Shown: one piece after another, positions 34,220 through 43,167 of the stretch
Position numbering within the stretch: position 1 is the first letter of the stretch
Layout of the letters: each line of letters starts with the position of its first letter
Assembly: GCF_009796285.1 (NCBI RefSeq)
Contig: NZ_CP047020.1
Span: forward strand, 2,976,001 to 3,040,000
Length of the DNA: 64,000 nucleotides
Direction of reading: 5' to 3'
Source of the DNA: Streptomyces broussonetiae
Lineage (GTDB): Bacteria; Actinomycetota; Actinomycetes; Streptomycetales; Streptomycetaceae
Program-made: the position numbers and the translations under genes
The notes under the pieces: generated by a model
Databases searched by the model: none
What the model saw: only the letters and a program-made list of their open reading frames with translations
What the model was told of the DNA's origin: nothing

Positions 34220-36016
34220 ATGGCGGTTTCCGTAACCCTTCCGGCGCTCGGTGAGAGCGTCACCGAGGGCACTGTCACCCGCTGGCTGAAGGCCGAGGGC
34301 GAGCGCGTCGAGGCCGACGAGCCGCTGCTCGAGGTCTCGACCGACAAGGTCGACACCGAGATCCCCTCGCCCGCCTCCGGCGTGCTGGCCTCCATCAAGG
34401 TCGCCGAGGACGAGACGGTCGAGGTCGGCGCCGAGCTGGCCATCATCGACGACGGCTCCGGCGCCCCCGCGGCCGCCCCGGCCCCCGCCGCGGTCGAGAC
34501 CCCGGCCCCGGCCGCCCCCGCCGCTCCGGCCCCGGTCGCCGAGGCCCCCGCGGCCCCGGCCCCGGCCGCCGCCCCCGCCGCCCCCGCCGGTGGCGCGACC
34601 GGCACGGACGTGGTCCTGCCCGCGCTCGGTGAGTCGGTCACCGAGGGCACCGTCACCCGCTGGCTGAAGTCGGTCGGTGACTCCGTCGAGGCCGACGAGC
34701 CGCTGCTCGAGGTCTCCACGGACAAGGTCGACACCGAGATCCCGGCGCCCGCCTCCGGCGTGCTGCTCGAGATCGTGGTGAACGAGGACGAGACCGCCGA
34801 GGTCGGCGCCAAGCTCGCCGTCATCGGCGCCCCGGGTGCCGCCCCGGCCGCCGCTCCGGCTCCGGCCGCCCCGGCGCCCGCCGCCGCTGCCCCGGCCGCT
34901 CCGGCTCCGGCTCCGGCTCCGGCCGCCCCCGCGGCTCCGGCTGCCCCGGCTCCGGCCGCTCCGGCCCCGGTCGCCGCTGCCCCGGCTCCGGTGGCTCCGG
35001 CCGCGCCGGCGCCCGCCCCGGCCCCGGCCCCGGTCACCCCGGCCCCCGCCGCCGCTCCGGCCGCCGCCCAGGCGACGGACGAGGGTGCGTACGTCACCCC
35101 GCTGGTGCGCAAGCTCGCCGCCGAGAACGGCGTCGACCTCGCCACCGTCAAGGGCACCGGCGTCGGCGGTCGTATCCGCAAGCAGGACGTCATCGCCGCC
35201 GCCGAGGCCGCGAAGGCCGCCGCCGCTGCTCCGGCTCCGGCCGCTGCCGCCGCCCCGGCCGCCGCCAAGAAGGCCCCGGCGCTGGAGGTCTCCCCGCTGC
35301 GCGGCCAGACCGTCAAGATGCCCCGCATCCGCAAGGTCATCGGCGACAACATGGTCAAGGCGCTGCACGAGCAGGCCCAGCTGTCGTCGGTCGTCGAGGT
35401 CGACGTCACCCGCCTGATGAAGCTGCGCGCCAAGGCGAAGGACTCCTTCGCGGCCCGTGAGGGCGTCAAGCTCTCCCCGATGCCGTTCTTCGTCAAGGCC
35501 GCCGCGCAGGCGCTCAAGGCCCACCCGGTCATCAACGCCAAGATCAACGAGGCCGAGGGCACGATCACCTACTTCGACTCCGAGAACATCGGTATCGCGG
35601 TGGACTCCGAGAAGGGCCTGATGACCCCGGTCATCAAGCACGCCGGCGACCTCAACATCGCGGGCATCGCCAAGGCCACGGCGGAGCTGGCGGGCAAGGT
35701 CCGCGCCAACAAGATCACCCCGGACGAGCTGTCCGGCGCGACCTTCACCATCTCCAACACCGGTTCGCGCGGCGCGCTGTTCGACACGATCATCGTGCCG
35801 CCGGGCCAGGTCGCGATCCTCGGCATCGGTGCCACGGTCAAGCGTCCGGCCGTCATCGAGACCGAGGAGGGCACGGTCATCGGCGTCCGCGACATGACCT
35901 ACCTGACCCTCTCCTACGACCACCGCCTGGTCGACGGCGCCGACGCGGCCCGTTACCTGACGACGGTCAAGGCGATCCTGGAGGCCGGCGAGTTCGAGGT
36001 CGAGCTGGGTCTCTGA
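34220..36016 (+). CDS. sucB: Dihydrolipoamide acyltransferase (E2; usually annotated SucB, actinobacterial AceF/DlaT type)
   Basis: Core acyltransferase of a 2-oxoacid dehydrogenase complex. 598 residues: lipoyl domain 1 (Lys43 in [10 protein letters not shown]), an Ala/Pro-rich linker, lipoyl domain 2 (Lys169), a longer Ala/Pro linker of about 80 residues, an E1/E3-binding domain (from about 290, [16 protein letters not shown]), and a catalytic domain ending with the active His in [10 protein letters not shown] (near 568). Though named SucB by habit, actinobacterial proteins of this kind act as the pyruvate dehydrogenase E2, while 2-oxoglutarate is handled by an E1-E2 fusion. Neighbours lpdA and aceE support that. 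A 12-bp hairpin follows. Confidence 0.96.
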   Translation: MAVSVTLPALGESVTEGTVTRWLKAEGERVEADEPLLEVSTDKVDTEIPSPASGVLASIKVAEDETVEVGAELAIIDDGSGAPAAAPAPAAVETPAPAAPAAPAPVAEAPAAPAPAAAPAAPAGGATGTDVVLPALGESVTEGTVTRWLKSVGDSVEADEPLLEVSTDKVDTEIPAPASGVLLEIVVNEDETAEVGAKLAVIGAPGAAPAAAPAPAAPAPAAAAPAAPAPAPAPAAPAAPAAPAPAAPAPVAAAPAPVAPAAPAPAPAPAPVTPAPAAAPAAAQATDEGAYVTPLVRKLAAENGVDLATVKGTGVGGRIRKQDVIAAAEAAKAAAAAPAPAAAAAPAAAKKAPALEVSPLRGQTVKMPRIRKVIGDNMVKALHEQAQLSSVVEVDVTRLMKLRAKAKDSFAAREGVKLSPMPFFVKAAAQALKAHPVINAKINEAEGTITYFDSENIGIAVDSEKGLMTPVIKHAGDLNIAGIAKATAELAGKVRANKITPDELSGATFTISNTGSRGALFDTIIVPPGQVAILGIGATVKRPAVIETEEGTVIGVRDMTYLTLSYDHRLVDGADAARYLTTVKAILEAGEFEVELGL

Positions 36017-36053
36017 CCCGGATCGAGCGTCCCGGCCTGATCGGGCAGTACGG

Positions 36054-36083
36054 CACCCCGTCCGGATTTTTCCGGGCGGGGTG
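36054..36083 (+). terminator. Terminator after the lpdA-E2 unit
   Basis: CACCCCGTCCGG and CCGGGCGGGGTG pair over 12 bp with one mismatch around the loop ATTTTT, about 40 bases after the E2 stop. Confidence 0.7.
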
Positions 36084-36209
36084 TTCGTGTTTGGCGGCAC
36101 ACATCGCGTGTAAGCCTCGTCTCACCTGCACGAAAGCACCCCCGCGTGCCGCACCCACGGAGCGAACCCGCCGTATTGTCTAAACGTCAGCCCTCCCTAA
36201 GGAGACCAA

Positions 36210-36833
36210 ATGACCGCGCCCGTCATCCACTCGCTGCGCGAACAGATCCGCGAGCACATCGTGGAGGGAATCGTCAGCGGGCGCTGGCAGCCGGGCGAGC
36301 GGATCGTGGAGCGCCGTATCGCCACCGAGCTGGAGGTCAGCCAGACCCCGGTCCGTGAGGCCCTGCGCGAGCTGGAGTCCCTGCGCCTGATCGAGTCCGC
36401 GCCGAACAAGGGCGTGCGGGTGCGGAACCTGACCGCGGCCGACCTGGAGGAGAGCTACCCGGTCCGGGCGGGCCTGGAGGCCATCGCGGCGGAGCTGGCG
36501 GCCGACCGCCTCGCCGAGGACTGCTCGGCCCTGGAGCCGCACGTCCTGGCCCTGTACGAGGCCGACCGCGAGGCCGACGGCACCGCCCAGGTCCGACACA
36601 CGGTCGGCTTCCATCGCGAACTGGTCCGCGCGGCGCACAACTCCGTCCTGCTGCACACCTGGGAGGGCCTCGGCATCGAGGTCTTCACGGCGCTGTCCAT
36701 CCGCTGGCTGGGCACGGTCCAGCAGTCGTACGCCGAGGAGCACGAGGAGCTGGTGCAGGCCTTCAGGCGCCGGGATCCGCGGATCGCGGAGCTGGTGAAG
36801 TCCCACGTCCTCGGCTGCGCCCCGCGACCGTAA
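36210..36833 (+). CDS. GntR/FadR-family regulator with FCD ligand domain
   Basis: 207 residues. Winged helix at 1-70: LREQIREHIVEGIVSGRW, GERIVERRIATELEVSQTPV, REALRELESLRLIE. FCD sensor domain at about 85-205, with an Asp/Arg-rich first helix (YPVRAGLEAIAAELAADR) and metal-type His residues (VGFHRELVRAAHNS). Such regulators bind small carboxylates. Its position between the E2 and aceE genes makes it a strong candidate for a pyruvate-responsive regulator, like PdhR/LldR in role. ATG with AAGGAG 7 bases upstream. Confidence 0.9.
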   Translation: MTAPVIHSLREQIREHIVEGIVSGRWQPGERIVERRIATELEVSQTPVREALRELESLRLIESAPNKGVRVRNLTAADLEESYPVRAGLEAIAAELAADRLAEDCSALEPHVLALYEADREADGTAQVRHTVGFHRELVRAAHNSVLLHTWEGLGIEVFTALSIRWLGTVQQSYAEEHEELVQAFRRRDPRIAELVKSHVLGCAPRP

Positions 36834-36942
36834 CCTGCCCTGGCACCGGCGAGCAGAGCCCCGCTCAAACGTGGCTCGACCTGCGAAAACGCGCCTCGGA
36901 ACCGACACTCGGTGCCCTGATCGAAGGCACCGCGTGCCGACT

Positions 36943-37006
36943 TTCTCGTAATCGAGAGGTTTTGCCCCTCAACCCTTTGATCGATCATCGATCAGGGAGT
37001 TACAGT
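36943..37006 (+). promoter_or_regulatory. aceE promoter with perfect palindromic operator
   Basis: TGATCGATCATCGATCA (36978-36994) is a perfect dyad of 8-bp arms around one base. It covers most of the gap between a -35-like TTGATC (36977-36982) and a -10 TACAGT (37001-37006), spaced 18 bases. A smaller hairpin TCTCG-TAAT-CGAGA (36943-36956) lies just upstream. Binding at the palindrome would block the promoter, so repression is expected; the adjacent GntR protein is the natural candidate. Confidence 0.6.
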
Positions 37007-37113
37007 CACCGACGGACTTCCACCGAAGTCCGCGCCCTGTCCTGCCAAAGACCTAGGGCACCCCCGAACCCTTACCGATGAGGGAACCCCCTTCGACTGA
37101 GGAAGGCGGCGAC

Positions 37114-39816
37114 ATGACCGACCCCAACGCCATCCAGCCGAGCGCGCTCGACCAGCTCCCCGACCGCGACCCGGAGGAGACCGCCGAATGGCAGGCCTCC
37201 CTCGACGCCGTCGCCCGGGAGGCCGGGCCGCACCGCGCCGCATACCTGATGCGCCGCACGCTGGAGCGCGCCGAGGCGGGCGGCATCGCGCTGCCGAAGC
37301 TCCTCGAGACGGACTACGTCAACACCATCCCCACCTCCGCCGAGCCGGGTCTGCCCGGTGACCCGGAGATGGAGGCCCGGATCACGGCCTGGAACCGCTG
37401 GAACGCGGCCGCCATGGTGACCCGCGGCTCCAAGCACGGCGTCGGCGGCCACATCGCCACCTTCGCCTCCGCCGCATGGTTGTACGAGACCGGCTTCAAC
37501 CACTTCTTCAAGGGCAAGGAGGGGGACGGCTCCGGCGACCAGCTGTACATCCAGGGCCACGCCTCCCCCGGCATCTACGCCCGCGCCTTCCTCGACGGCC
37601 GCCTCACCGAGGCGCACCTCGACAACTTCCGCCAGGAGGCCGGCGGCAACGGCCTGCCGTCGTACCCGCACCCGCGCCGGCTGCCCTGGCTGTGGGAGTT
37701 CCCGACGGTGTCGATGGGCCTCGGCCCGCTCTCCGCCATCTACCAGGCGCGTTTCAACCGCTACCTCACCAACCGCGGCATCAAGGACGTCTCCGCCTCG
37801 CACGTGTGGGCGTTCCTCGGCGACGGCGAGATGGACGAGCCGGAGTCGACGGCCGCACTCGCGCTCGCCTCCCGCGAGGGCCTGGACAACCTGACCTTCG
37901 TCATCAACTGCAACCTGCAGCGCCTCGACGGCCCGGTCCGCGCCAACTTCAAGATCGTGCAGGAGCTGGAGGCCCAGTTCCGCGGTGCCGGCTGGAACGT
38001 CGTCAAGACCCTGTGGGGCTCCGCCTGGGACGAGCTGTTCGCCCTCGACACCACGGGCGCGCTGGTACGCCGCCTGCGCGAGGTACCGGACGCGCAGGTC
38101 CAGACGTACCAGACCCGCGACGCCGCCTACATCCGCGCCGACTTCTTCGGCAAGGACCCGGCGCTCGCCGAGCTGGCGAAGCTGCTGAGCGACGACAAGA
38201 TCCTCGAGTGCTTCCACCTCTCGCGCGGCGGTCACGAGGCCCGCAAGGTCTACGCCGCCTACAGGGCCGCCGTCGAGCACAAGGGTGCGCCGACCGTGAT
38301 CCTGGCCCAGACGGTCAAGGGCCACACCCTGGGCGACGGCTTCGCGTCGAAGAACGCCAACCACCAGATGAAGAAGCTGACGGTGGACGAGTTCAAGACG
38401 ATGCGGGACCTGCTCGGCCTGCCGATCAAGGACAGCGACTTCACCGACGGCGTGGTCCCCTACGGCCACCCGGGCGCCGACTCCCCCGAGGTCCGCTACC
38501 TCCAGGAGCGCCGCGCGGCCCTCGGCGGCCCGGCCCCGGCCCGCCGTACCCACGCGCTGGCCCCGCTGCCGACGCCCGCCGAGAAGGCGTTCGCCTCCTT
38601 CGACAAGGGCTCCGGCTCGCAGAACGTGGCCACCACGATGGCCTTCGTCCGCCTGGTCAAGGACCTGGTCCGCGACAAGGAGACGGGCAGGCGCTGGGTG
38701 CCGATCGTCCCCGACGAGGCGCGCACCTTCGGAATGGAGTCGCTGTTCCCGTCCCTCGGGATCTACTCCCCCAAGGGCCAGACGTACGAGCCGGTCGACC
38801 GCGACCAGCTGATGTACTACAAGGAGGCCAAGAACGGCCAGATCCTCAACGAGGGGATCACCGAGGCCGGTTCGATGGCCGACTTCATCGCCGCTTCGTC
38901 GTCGTACGCGACGCACGGCGAGGCGATGATCCCGTTCTACATCTTCTACTCGATGTTCGGCTGGCAGCGCACGGCCGACCAGATGTGGCAGCTCGGCGAC
39001 CAGCTCGGCCGCGGCTTCCTCGTCGGCGCGACCGCGGGCCGTACGACCCTGACGGGCGAGGGCCTGCAGCACGCCGACGGCCACTCCCCGGTGATCGCCG
39101 CCACCAACCCGGCCGCGCTGTCGTACGACCCGGCGTTCGCCTACGAGATCGCGGTGATCGTGCGTGAGGGTCTGCGCCGGATGTACGGCGAGGCCAAGCC
39201 GGGCGAGGACCAGAACGTCTTCTACTACCTGACGGTCTACAACGAGCCGCTGCCGCAGCCCGCCAAGCCGCAGGGCCTCGGCATCGACGAGGGCATCGTC
39301 AAGGGTCTGTACCGCTTCAACACGGCGGAGTCCGCGGGCCTGTCCCCGGCGGCCAACGCCCCGCGCATCCAGCTGCTGGGCTCCGGTACGGCGATCCACT
39401 GGGCCGTCGAGGCGCAGAAGCTGCTCGCCGAGGAGTGGGGTGTCGCGGCCGACGTCTGGTCCGCGACCTCCTGGACCGAGCTGCGCCGCGACGCGATGGA
39501 GGCCGACGCGGCCCTGCTGCGCGGCGAGGAGCGCGTGCCGTTCGTCCGCCAGGCCCTGCAGGGTGCCGAGGGCCCGGTCCTCGCGGTCTCCGACTACATG
39601 CGCCAGGTCCCGGACCAGATCGCGCAGTGGGTCGAGCAGGACTACTCCTCGCTGGGCGCCGACGGCTTCGGCCTCTCGGACACCCGCGACGCCGCTCGCC
39701 GCCACTTCGGCGTCGACGCCGAGTCGATCGTCGTCGCGGCCCTGGCCCAGCTCGCGAGGCGCGGCGAGGTCAAGGCCACCGCGGTCAAGGAGGCCCGGGA
39801 GCGGTACGGGCTGTAA
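37114..39816 (+). CDS. aceE: Pyruvate dehydrogenase E1, homodimeric
   Basis: Thiamine-diphosphate enzyme that decarboxylates pyruvate and acetylates E2 lipoyl groups. The 900-residue product matches the full AceE length. The TPP/Mg motif starts [11 protein letters not shown] and ends about 30 residues later in [10 protein letters not shown]; the transketolase-like second half has [15 protein letters not shown] and [13 protein letters not shown] chose the ATG at 37114 ([15 protein letters not shown]) because GAGGAAGGCGG lies just upstream; an ATG 12 codons earlier lacks support. With lpdA and the E2 gene this completes a pyruvate dehydrogenase gene set. Confidence 0.96.
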   Translation: MTDPNAIQPSALDQLPDRDPEETAEWQASLDAVAREAGPHRAAYLMRRTLERAEAGGIALPKLLETDYVNTIPTSAEPGLPGDPEMEARITAWNRWNAAAMVTRGSKHGVGGHIATFASAAWLYETGFNHFFKGKEGDGSGDQLYIQGHASPGIYARAFLDGRLTEAHLDNFRQEAGGNGLPSYPHPRRLPWLWEFPTVSMGLGPLSAIYQARFNRYLTNRGIKDVSASHVWAFLGDGEMDEPESTAALALASREGLDNLTFVINCNLQRLDGPVRANFKIVQELEAQFRGAGWNVVKTLWGSAWDELFALDTTGALVRRLREVPDAQVQTYQTRDAAYIRADFFGKDPALAELAKLLSDDKILECFHLSRGGHEARKVYAAYRAAVEHKGAPTVILAQTVKGHTLGDGFASKNANHQMKKLTVDEFKTMRDLLGLPIKDSDFTDGVVPYGHPGADSPEVRYLQERRAALGGPAPARRTHALAPLPTPAEKAFASFDKGSGSQNVATTMAFVRLVKDLVRDKETGRRWVPIVPDEARTFGMESLFPSLGIYSPKGQTYEPVDRDQLMYYKEAKNGQILNEGITEAGSMADFIAASSSYATHGEAMIPFYIFYSMFGWQRTADQMWQLGDQLGRGFLVGATAGRTTLTGEGLQHADGHSPVIAATNPAALSYDPAFAYEIAVIVREGLRRMYGEAKPGEDQNVFYYLTVYNEPLPQPAKPQGLGIDEGIVKGLYRFNTAESAGLSPAANAPRIQLLGSGTAIHWAVEAQKLLAEEWGVAADVWSATSWTELRRDAMEADAALLRGEERVPFVRQALQGAEGPVLAVSDYMRQVPDQIAQWVEQDYSSLGADGFGLSDTRDAARRHFGVDAESIVVAALAQLARRGEVKATAVKEARERYGL

Positions 39817-39832
39817 GCACTGAGGTGCGGTG

Positions 39833-39861
39833 AAGGGGTACGGCGACTTGCCGTACCCCTT
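39833..39861 (+). terminator. Terminator after aceE
   Basis: AAGGGGTACGGC and GCCGTACCCCTT form a 12-bp perfect stem with a 5-base loop, followed by a T-rich stretch. Confidence 0.85.
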
Positions 39862-39928
39862 CTTCGTCTCTCCTTGTTCCCCTGTTCCTCTGTGGTCCTT
39901 TGTCAGTGGCCCCCGGCATGATGAGGGG

Positions 39929-40918
39929 ATGCGCGCCGCTCGTCTCATCAAGATGGTGCTCCTCCTCCAGTCCCGGCCCACCATGACCGCGGCCGAGCTT
40001 GCCCGGGAGCTGGAGGTGTCGGAGCGGACGGTCACACGGGACGCGCAGGCGCTGTCGGAGGCGGGGGTGCCGGTCTACGCCGACCGGGGGCGGGCCGGCG
40101 GGTATCGGCTGGTCGGCGGGTATCGCACGCGGCTGACAGGACTGGCCAGGAGCGAGGCCGAGGCGCTGTTCCTGAGCGGGGTGCCGACGGCGCTCAGGGA
40201 GATGGGCCTGGAGGACGCCGCCTCGGCCGCCCGGCTGAAGGTGTCGGCCGCGCTGCTGCCCTCGCTGCGGGACGCCCCGGACAGCGCGTCCCAGCGGTTC
40301 CATCTGGACGCGCCGGCCTGGTTCCGGGAGCCGGAGACGCCCGCGCTGCTGCCGGCGGTGGCCGAGGCGGTGTGGGACGACCGGCGGATCCGCGCGGTCT
40401 ACCGGCGCGGGCAGAGCACGGTCGAGCGGGAGCTGGAGCCGTACGGGCTCGTGCTGAAGGCGGGGGTCTGGTACCTGTGCGCGCGGGTGGCCGACAGTGG
40501 TGGTGCCTTCCGTACGTACCGGCTCGACCGGTTCGACGGCGTGGAACAGCAGGCCGAGCGCTTCACCCGCGCCCCGGGCTTCGACCTGCCGGAGCACTGG
40601 GCCGGGCAGGCGGAGGGGTTCGCGCGCTCGATCCTGCGCGCCGAGGTCGTCGTACGGCTGTCCTTGACGGGTGTGCGCCGGCTGCGGCACGTGGTCGATC
40701 CGCAGGCCGCGCGCGAGGCGCTCGGCGACGGGCATGAGCCGGACGACGGGGGCTGGGTGACGGTGACGCTGCCCGTGGAGTCGGAAGAGGTCGCGTACAC
40801 GCAGCTGACGGCGCTCGGCGCGGAGGCCGAGGTGCTGGCCCCGGAGAGCCTGCGGGAGCGCTTCGCCGCGCACGCGGCCCGCCTCGCGGCGCTGTACGGC
40901 CGCGTCGACGCCGGATAA
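39929..40918 (+). CDS. WYL-domain transcriptional regulator (YafY type)
   Basis: 329 residues. N-terminal winged helix (AARLIKMVLLLQSRPTMTAA, then ELEVSERTVTRDAQALSEAG), followed by a WYL sensor region (IRAVYRRGQSTVERELEPYG, LVLKAGVWYLCARV) and a C-terminal WCX-like part. WYL proteins sense nucleic-acid-derived or other ligands and often regulate stress or defence genes. I chose the ATG at 39929 (MRAARLIK), 6 bases after a CATGAT box, so it is probably leaderless. No target is evident nearby; the DUF4240 gene follows. Confidence 0.9.
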   Translation: MRAARLIKMVLLLQSRPTMTAAELARELEVSERTVTRDAQALSEAGVPVYADRGRAGGYRLVGGYRTRLTGLARSEAEALFLSGVPTALREMGLEDAASAARLKVSAALLPSLRDAPDSASQRFHLDAPAWFREPETPALLPAVAEAVWDDRRIRAVYRRGQSTVERELEPYGLVLKAGVWYLCARVADSGGAFRTYRLDRFDGVEQQAERFTRAPGFDLPEHWAGQAEGFARSILRAEVVVRLSLTGVRRLRHVVDPQAAREALGDGHEPDDGGWVTVTLPVESEEVAYTQLTALGAEAEVLAPESLRERFAAHAARLAALYGRVDAG

Positions 40919-40981
40919 CGATCCGCCGTACTCCGGTGTACTCCGCGTGCGTCGCACCGGTCGAGGCCCGATGCTGGTGCC

Positions 40982-41503
40982 GTGATGGACGAGACGGAGT
41001 TCTGGGAGCTGATCGACACCACCCGCGAGGCCGCCGAGGGCGACCCCGAGGAGCAGGCCGACCTGCTCGTGGACCGGCTGCTCCAGCTGGACCCGGACAT
41101 GGTGCTGGACTTCGCCCGTCACTTCGAGGCCCGCTACAACCGCGGCTACCGCTGGGACCTGTGGGGCGCCGCCTGGGTGCTGCTGGACGGGGCCAGTGAC
41201 GACGCGTTCGACTTCTTCCGGTGCTGGCTGATCGGCCAGGGCCGGGAGGTCTTCGAGGGCGCCCTGCACGACCCGGACTCGCTGGCCGAGTTGCTGGACG
41301 AGTTCGACGAGGAGATCGACGGCGACGGCGAGGAGCTGGGCTACGCGGCCGACGAGGCCTACGAACAGCTGACCGGCACCGTCGCACCCGATCTGGGCAT
41401 CGCCCCGGCGCCCGCCGAGCCGGAGGGCACCTCGATCGACTTCGAGAACGAAGCTGTCCTCACGGAGCTTTATCCCAAGCTCTGGGATCGTTTCAAGGGC
41501 TGA
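40982..41503 (+). CDS. DUF4240 family protein
   Basis: 173 residues, acidic, cytoplasmic, unknown function. The family signature is the N-terminal MDETEFWELIDTTREAA and the central FDFFRCWLIGQGREVFEGAL. The C-terminus ends LYPKLWDRFKG. I take the GTG at 40982, which follows GATGCT by 6 bases in a leaderless arrangement; the ATG right after it (40985) is equally possible and changes one residue. A small hairpin AGGGCT-GA-AGCCCT spans the stop codon. Confidence 0.88.
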   Translation: MMDETEFWELIDTTREAAEGDPEEQADLLVDRLLQLDPDMVLDFARHFEARYNRGYRWDLWGAAWVLLDGASDDAFDFFRCWLIGQGREVFEGALHDPDSLAELLDEFDEEIDGDGEELGYAADEAYEQLTGTVAPDLGIAPAPAEPEGTSIDFENEAVLTELYPKLWDRFKG

Positions 41504-41530
41504 AGCCCTCTCACGAGCCCGACTGCCTTG

Positions 41531-41761
41531 TCATGCAAGGGACTTGGGGCCTTCGTGGGACGGAATGTGCAGGGGTGGCGCCGCGTTGGCCCGGTCGAGC
41601 GCGGACGCCGTTTCGGCGGCCGGGCCCACCACCACCGCGGCGACGACGCAGACCACGGTCCAGGGGCTGCGCGCCGCCCGCCCCCACAGGGATCGCGGCG
41701 CGGACCCGGACCGCCGGGAGTTGCCGGTGTGCTGTTCCTGTCGCTGTGTACGACCGCTCAT
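41531..41761 (-). CDS. Small single-pass membrane or secreted protein, 76 aa
   Basis: Unrecognised. The N-terminal 32 residues are polar and basic (SGRTQRQEQHTGNSRRSG), then one hydrophobic segment (WTVVCVVAAVVVG) with a possible cleavage site after ETASA, and a short tail. ATG at 41761 has GGAGG about 12 bases upstream. It lies downstream of, and on the same strand as, the PGRP amidase. It could be a real small exported protein or a chance frame. Confidence 0.4.
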   Translation of the reverse strand: MSGRTQRQEQHTGNSRRSGSAPRSLWGRAARSPWTVVCVVAAVVVGPAAETASALDRANAAPPLHIPSHEGPKSLA

Positions 41762-41836
41762 CGTCGCCCCGCCTCCGGTCGGCTCGTCGTCGTACCCGAC
41801 CGTAGGGCGCACGGCTCGCAGCAGGCTGAGGAGCGC

Positions 41837-42970
41837 CTATGGGGTCCCTGTGGACGGCTTGCGGGCCGTGGACGGCGCAGGGGCCGTGGACGGCTTACGG
41901 GCCGTGGACGGCCTGTGCGTCGTGGGCGGCGTACGCGGGATGCGGCCCTGGAGGCGGGCGGCCGCCTCGCGGATCTCGGGCAGGCGGGCGGTGAGGGCGG
42001 CGCCGGGACAGCTGGTCATGTAACCGGCGTCGTGGCCGGCGAGCGTGGGCAGCGTGGCGGCGGTGCCGGCCTTGTAACGGCTGTGGCTGTTGCTGGAGCG
42101 CAGGCGGACGCTGCCGCGCGGGTCGACGCCGGCGAGCCCGAGTTTCCAGGCGGCCAGGGCGGCGATCGCGTCGGTCATGGCCTTGGGCACGGGGACGCCC
42201 CCGGTGAAGGTGCCCAGGGCGGCGATCCCGGCGGTGCGGTGGTTGAAGCCCAGGGTGTGGGCGCCGATGACGGGCCGGTCGACGCCACCGGCGCGGCCCT
42301 CGTAGATGGTGCCGCAGCGGTCGACGATGAAGTTGTAGCCGATGTCGTCCCAGCGGCGGTCGCCCGTCTGGCCCGCGTACAGGTGGCGGATGATGGCGGG
42401 CGCGTCGGCGCAGTCGTAGCCGCCCGGCGAGTCGGTGTGGTGGATGAAGACGGCGACCACCTTGTCGTCGTAGCGCGCGGGCGGCTGGTTGCGCCGGGTG
42501 AGGCCGGCCAGCCAGACGGACCGGGGCAGGATGTGCGGCCGGGCGGCGCGGTAGGCCGTCGTCGCCGGGCCCGCGACGTGCCGGTCGACCCGCACCGTGA
42601 CGGGTCCGTCGGCCCCCCGGGCGAACAGCGCCAGCGCGAGCAGGGCGGACACCCCGGGCAGACACCCGAAGAGCATCAGCAGCGGACGCGGGATCCGGAC
42701 ACCCCATCGCCGCCGCCGTGACCCCACCGGCTCAGTGGCCCCGGGCGTCTGCGACGCCGCCGAGAGCGCGAACACCGGCTCCGGCGCCTCGGACGTCCCC
42801 TGCGCCGCCTGGACCTCGGGCAGCCTCGCCTGCACCCCCGGGGTTCCCGGCCTTCGCGGTCCCCACCGTCTCCACGGTCCGCCCGCTCTTCCCGGTCTTC
42901 GCGGTCTCCACCGTCTCCACGGTCCGCCCGCTCTCCTCAGCCTTCTCAGCGATCTTCGCAAAGCACGCAT
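41837..42970 (-). CDS. PGRP-type N-acetylmuramoyl-L-alanine amidase, membrane-anchored
   Basis: 377 residues. A basic N-terminal region has a repeated GGPWRRW(R/G)PRRPG unit, then one transmembrane helix (about 100-120, LLMLFGCLPGVSALLALALF), then the catalytic domain (about 150-335) with zinc ligands in VFIHHTDSPG and GHDAGYMTSCPG and the family segment GRAGGVDRPVIGAHTLGFNH. The C-terminus is a repeated (P)STARK/STAPA tail. It should cut the sugar-peptide bond of peptidoglycan at the outer membrane face. ATG at 42970 follows a weak GAGTGG. Tandem DNA repeats encode both tails. Divergent from marP. Confidence 0.88.
   Translation of the reverse strand: MRALRRSLRRLRRAGGPWRRWRPRRPGRAGGPWRRWGPRRPGTPGVQARLPEVQAAQGTSEAPEPVFALSAASQTPGATEPVGSRRRRWGVRIPRPLLMLFGCLPGVSALLALALFARGADGPVTVRVDRHVAGPATTAYRAARPHILPRSVWLAGLTRRNQPPARYDDKVVAVFIHHTDSPGGYDCADAPAIIRHLYAGQTGDRRWDDIGYNFIVDRCGTIYEGRAGGVDRPVIGAHTLGFNHRTAGIAALGTFTGGVPVPKAMTDAIAALAAWKLGLAGVDPRGSVRLRSSNSHSRYKAGTAATLPTLAGHDAGYMTSCPGAALTARLPEIREAAARLQGRIPRTPPTTHRPSTARKPSTAPAPSTARKPSTGTP
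41850..41921. repeat. Four tandem 18-bp units encoding the amidase C-terminal tail
   Basis: Units of 18 bp, each starting GTGGACGGC, at 41850, 41868, 41886 and 41904 with a few mismatches. On the coding strand they give a six-residue repeat. Confidence 0.8.
42844..42933. repeat. Two tandem 45-bp units encoding the amidase basic N-terminal region
   Basis: Positions 42844-42888 and 42889-42933 are near-identical (about two mismatches). Each encodes 15 residues of the Trp/Arg/Pro repeat. Confidence 0.8.
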
Positions 42971-43167
42971 GGTTCCACTCTCAAGCCGACACGCCGTGCC
43001 CGCGATGTGCGCTGTGCCACCCGGTGGAACCATCGTCCTGGTCCGGGACGTTTCTGGGGGTACACACATACGTGGTCGGTTCGGCGCGCGGCGGCCGCTG
43101 AAGTGTGGGTGACTGATCACCGGGCCCGTCCCGTCCGTACTGAGGGGTCCGAGAGAAAGGCGGCTCC

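Noticed and set aside
32800..35568. A 922-codon minus-strand frame with Ala/Gly repeats
   Set aside because: It is the reverse shadow of lpdA and the E2 gene; the repeats mirror the Ala/Pro linkers of E2.
37072..40035. A 987-codon minus-strand frame
   Set aside because: It mirrors aceE, has very high Val/Gly/Arg content and no motif, and has no ribosome site.
42597..43112. A 171-codon plus-strand frame across the amidase gene start
   Set aside because: It mirrors the repeated basic region of the amidase; its own translation is repeat-driven and lacks a ribosome site.
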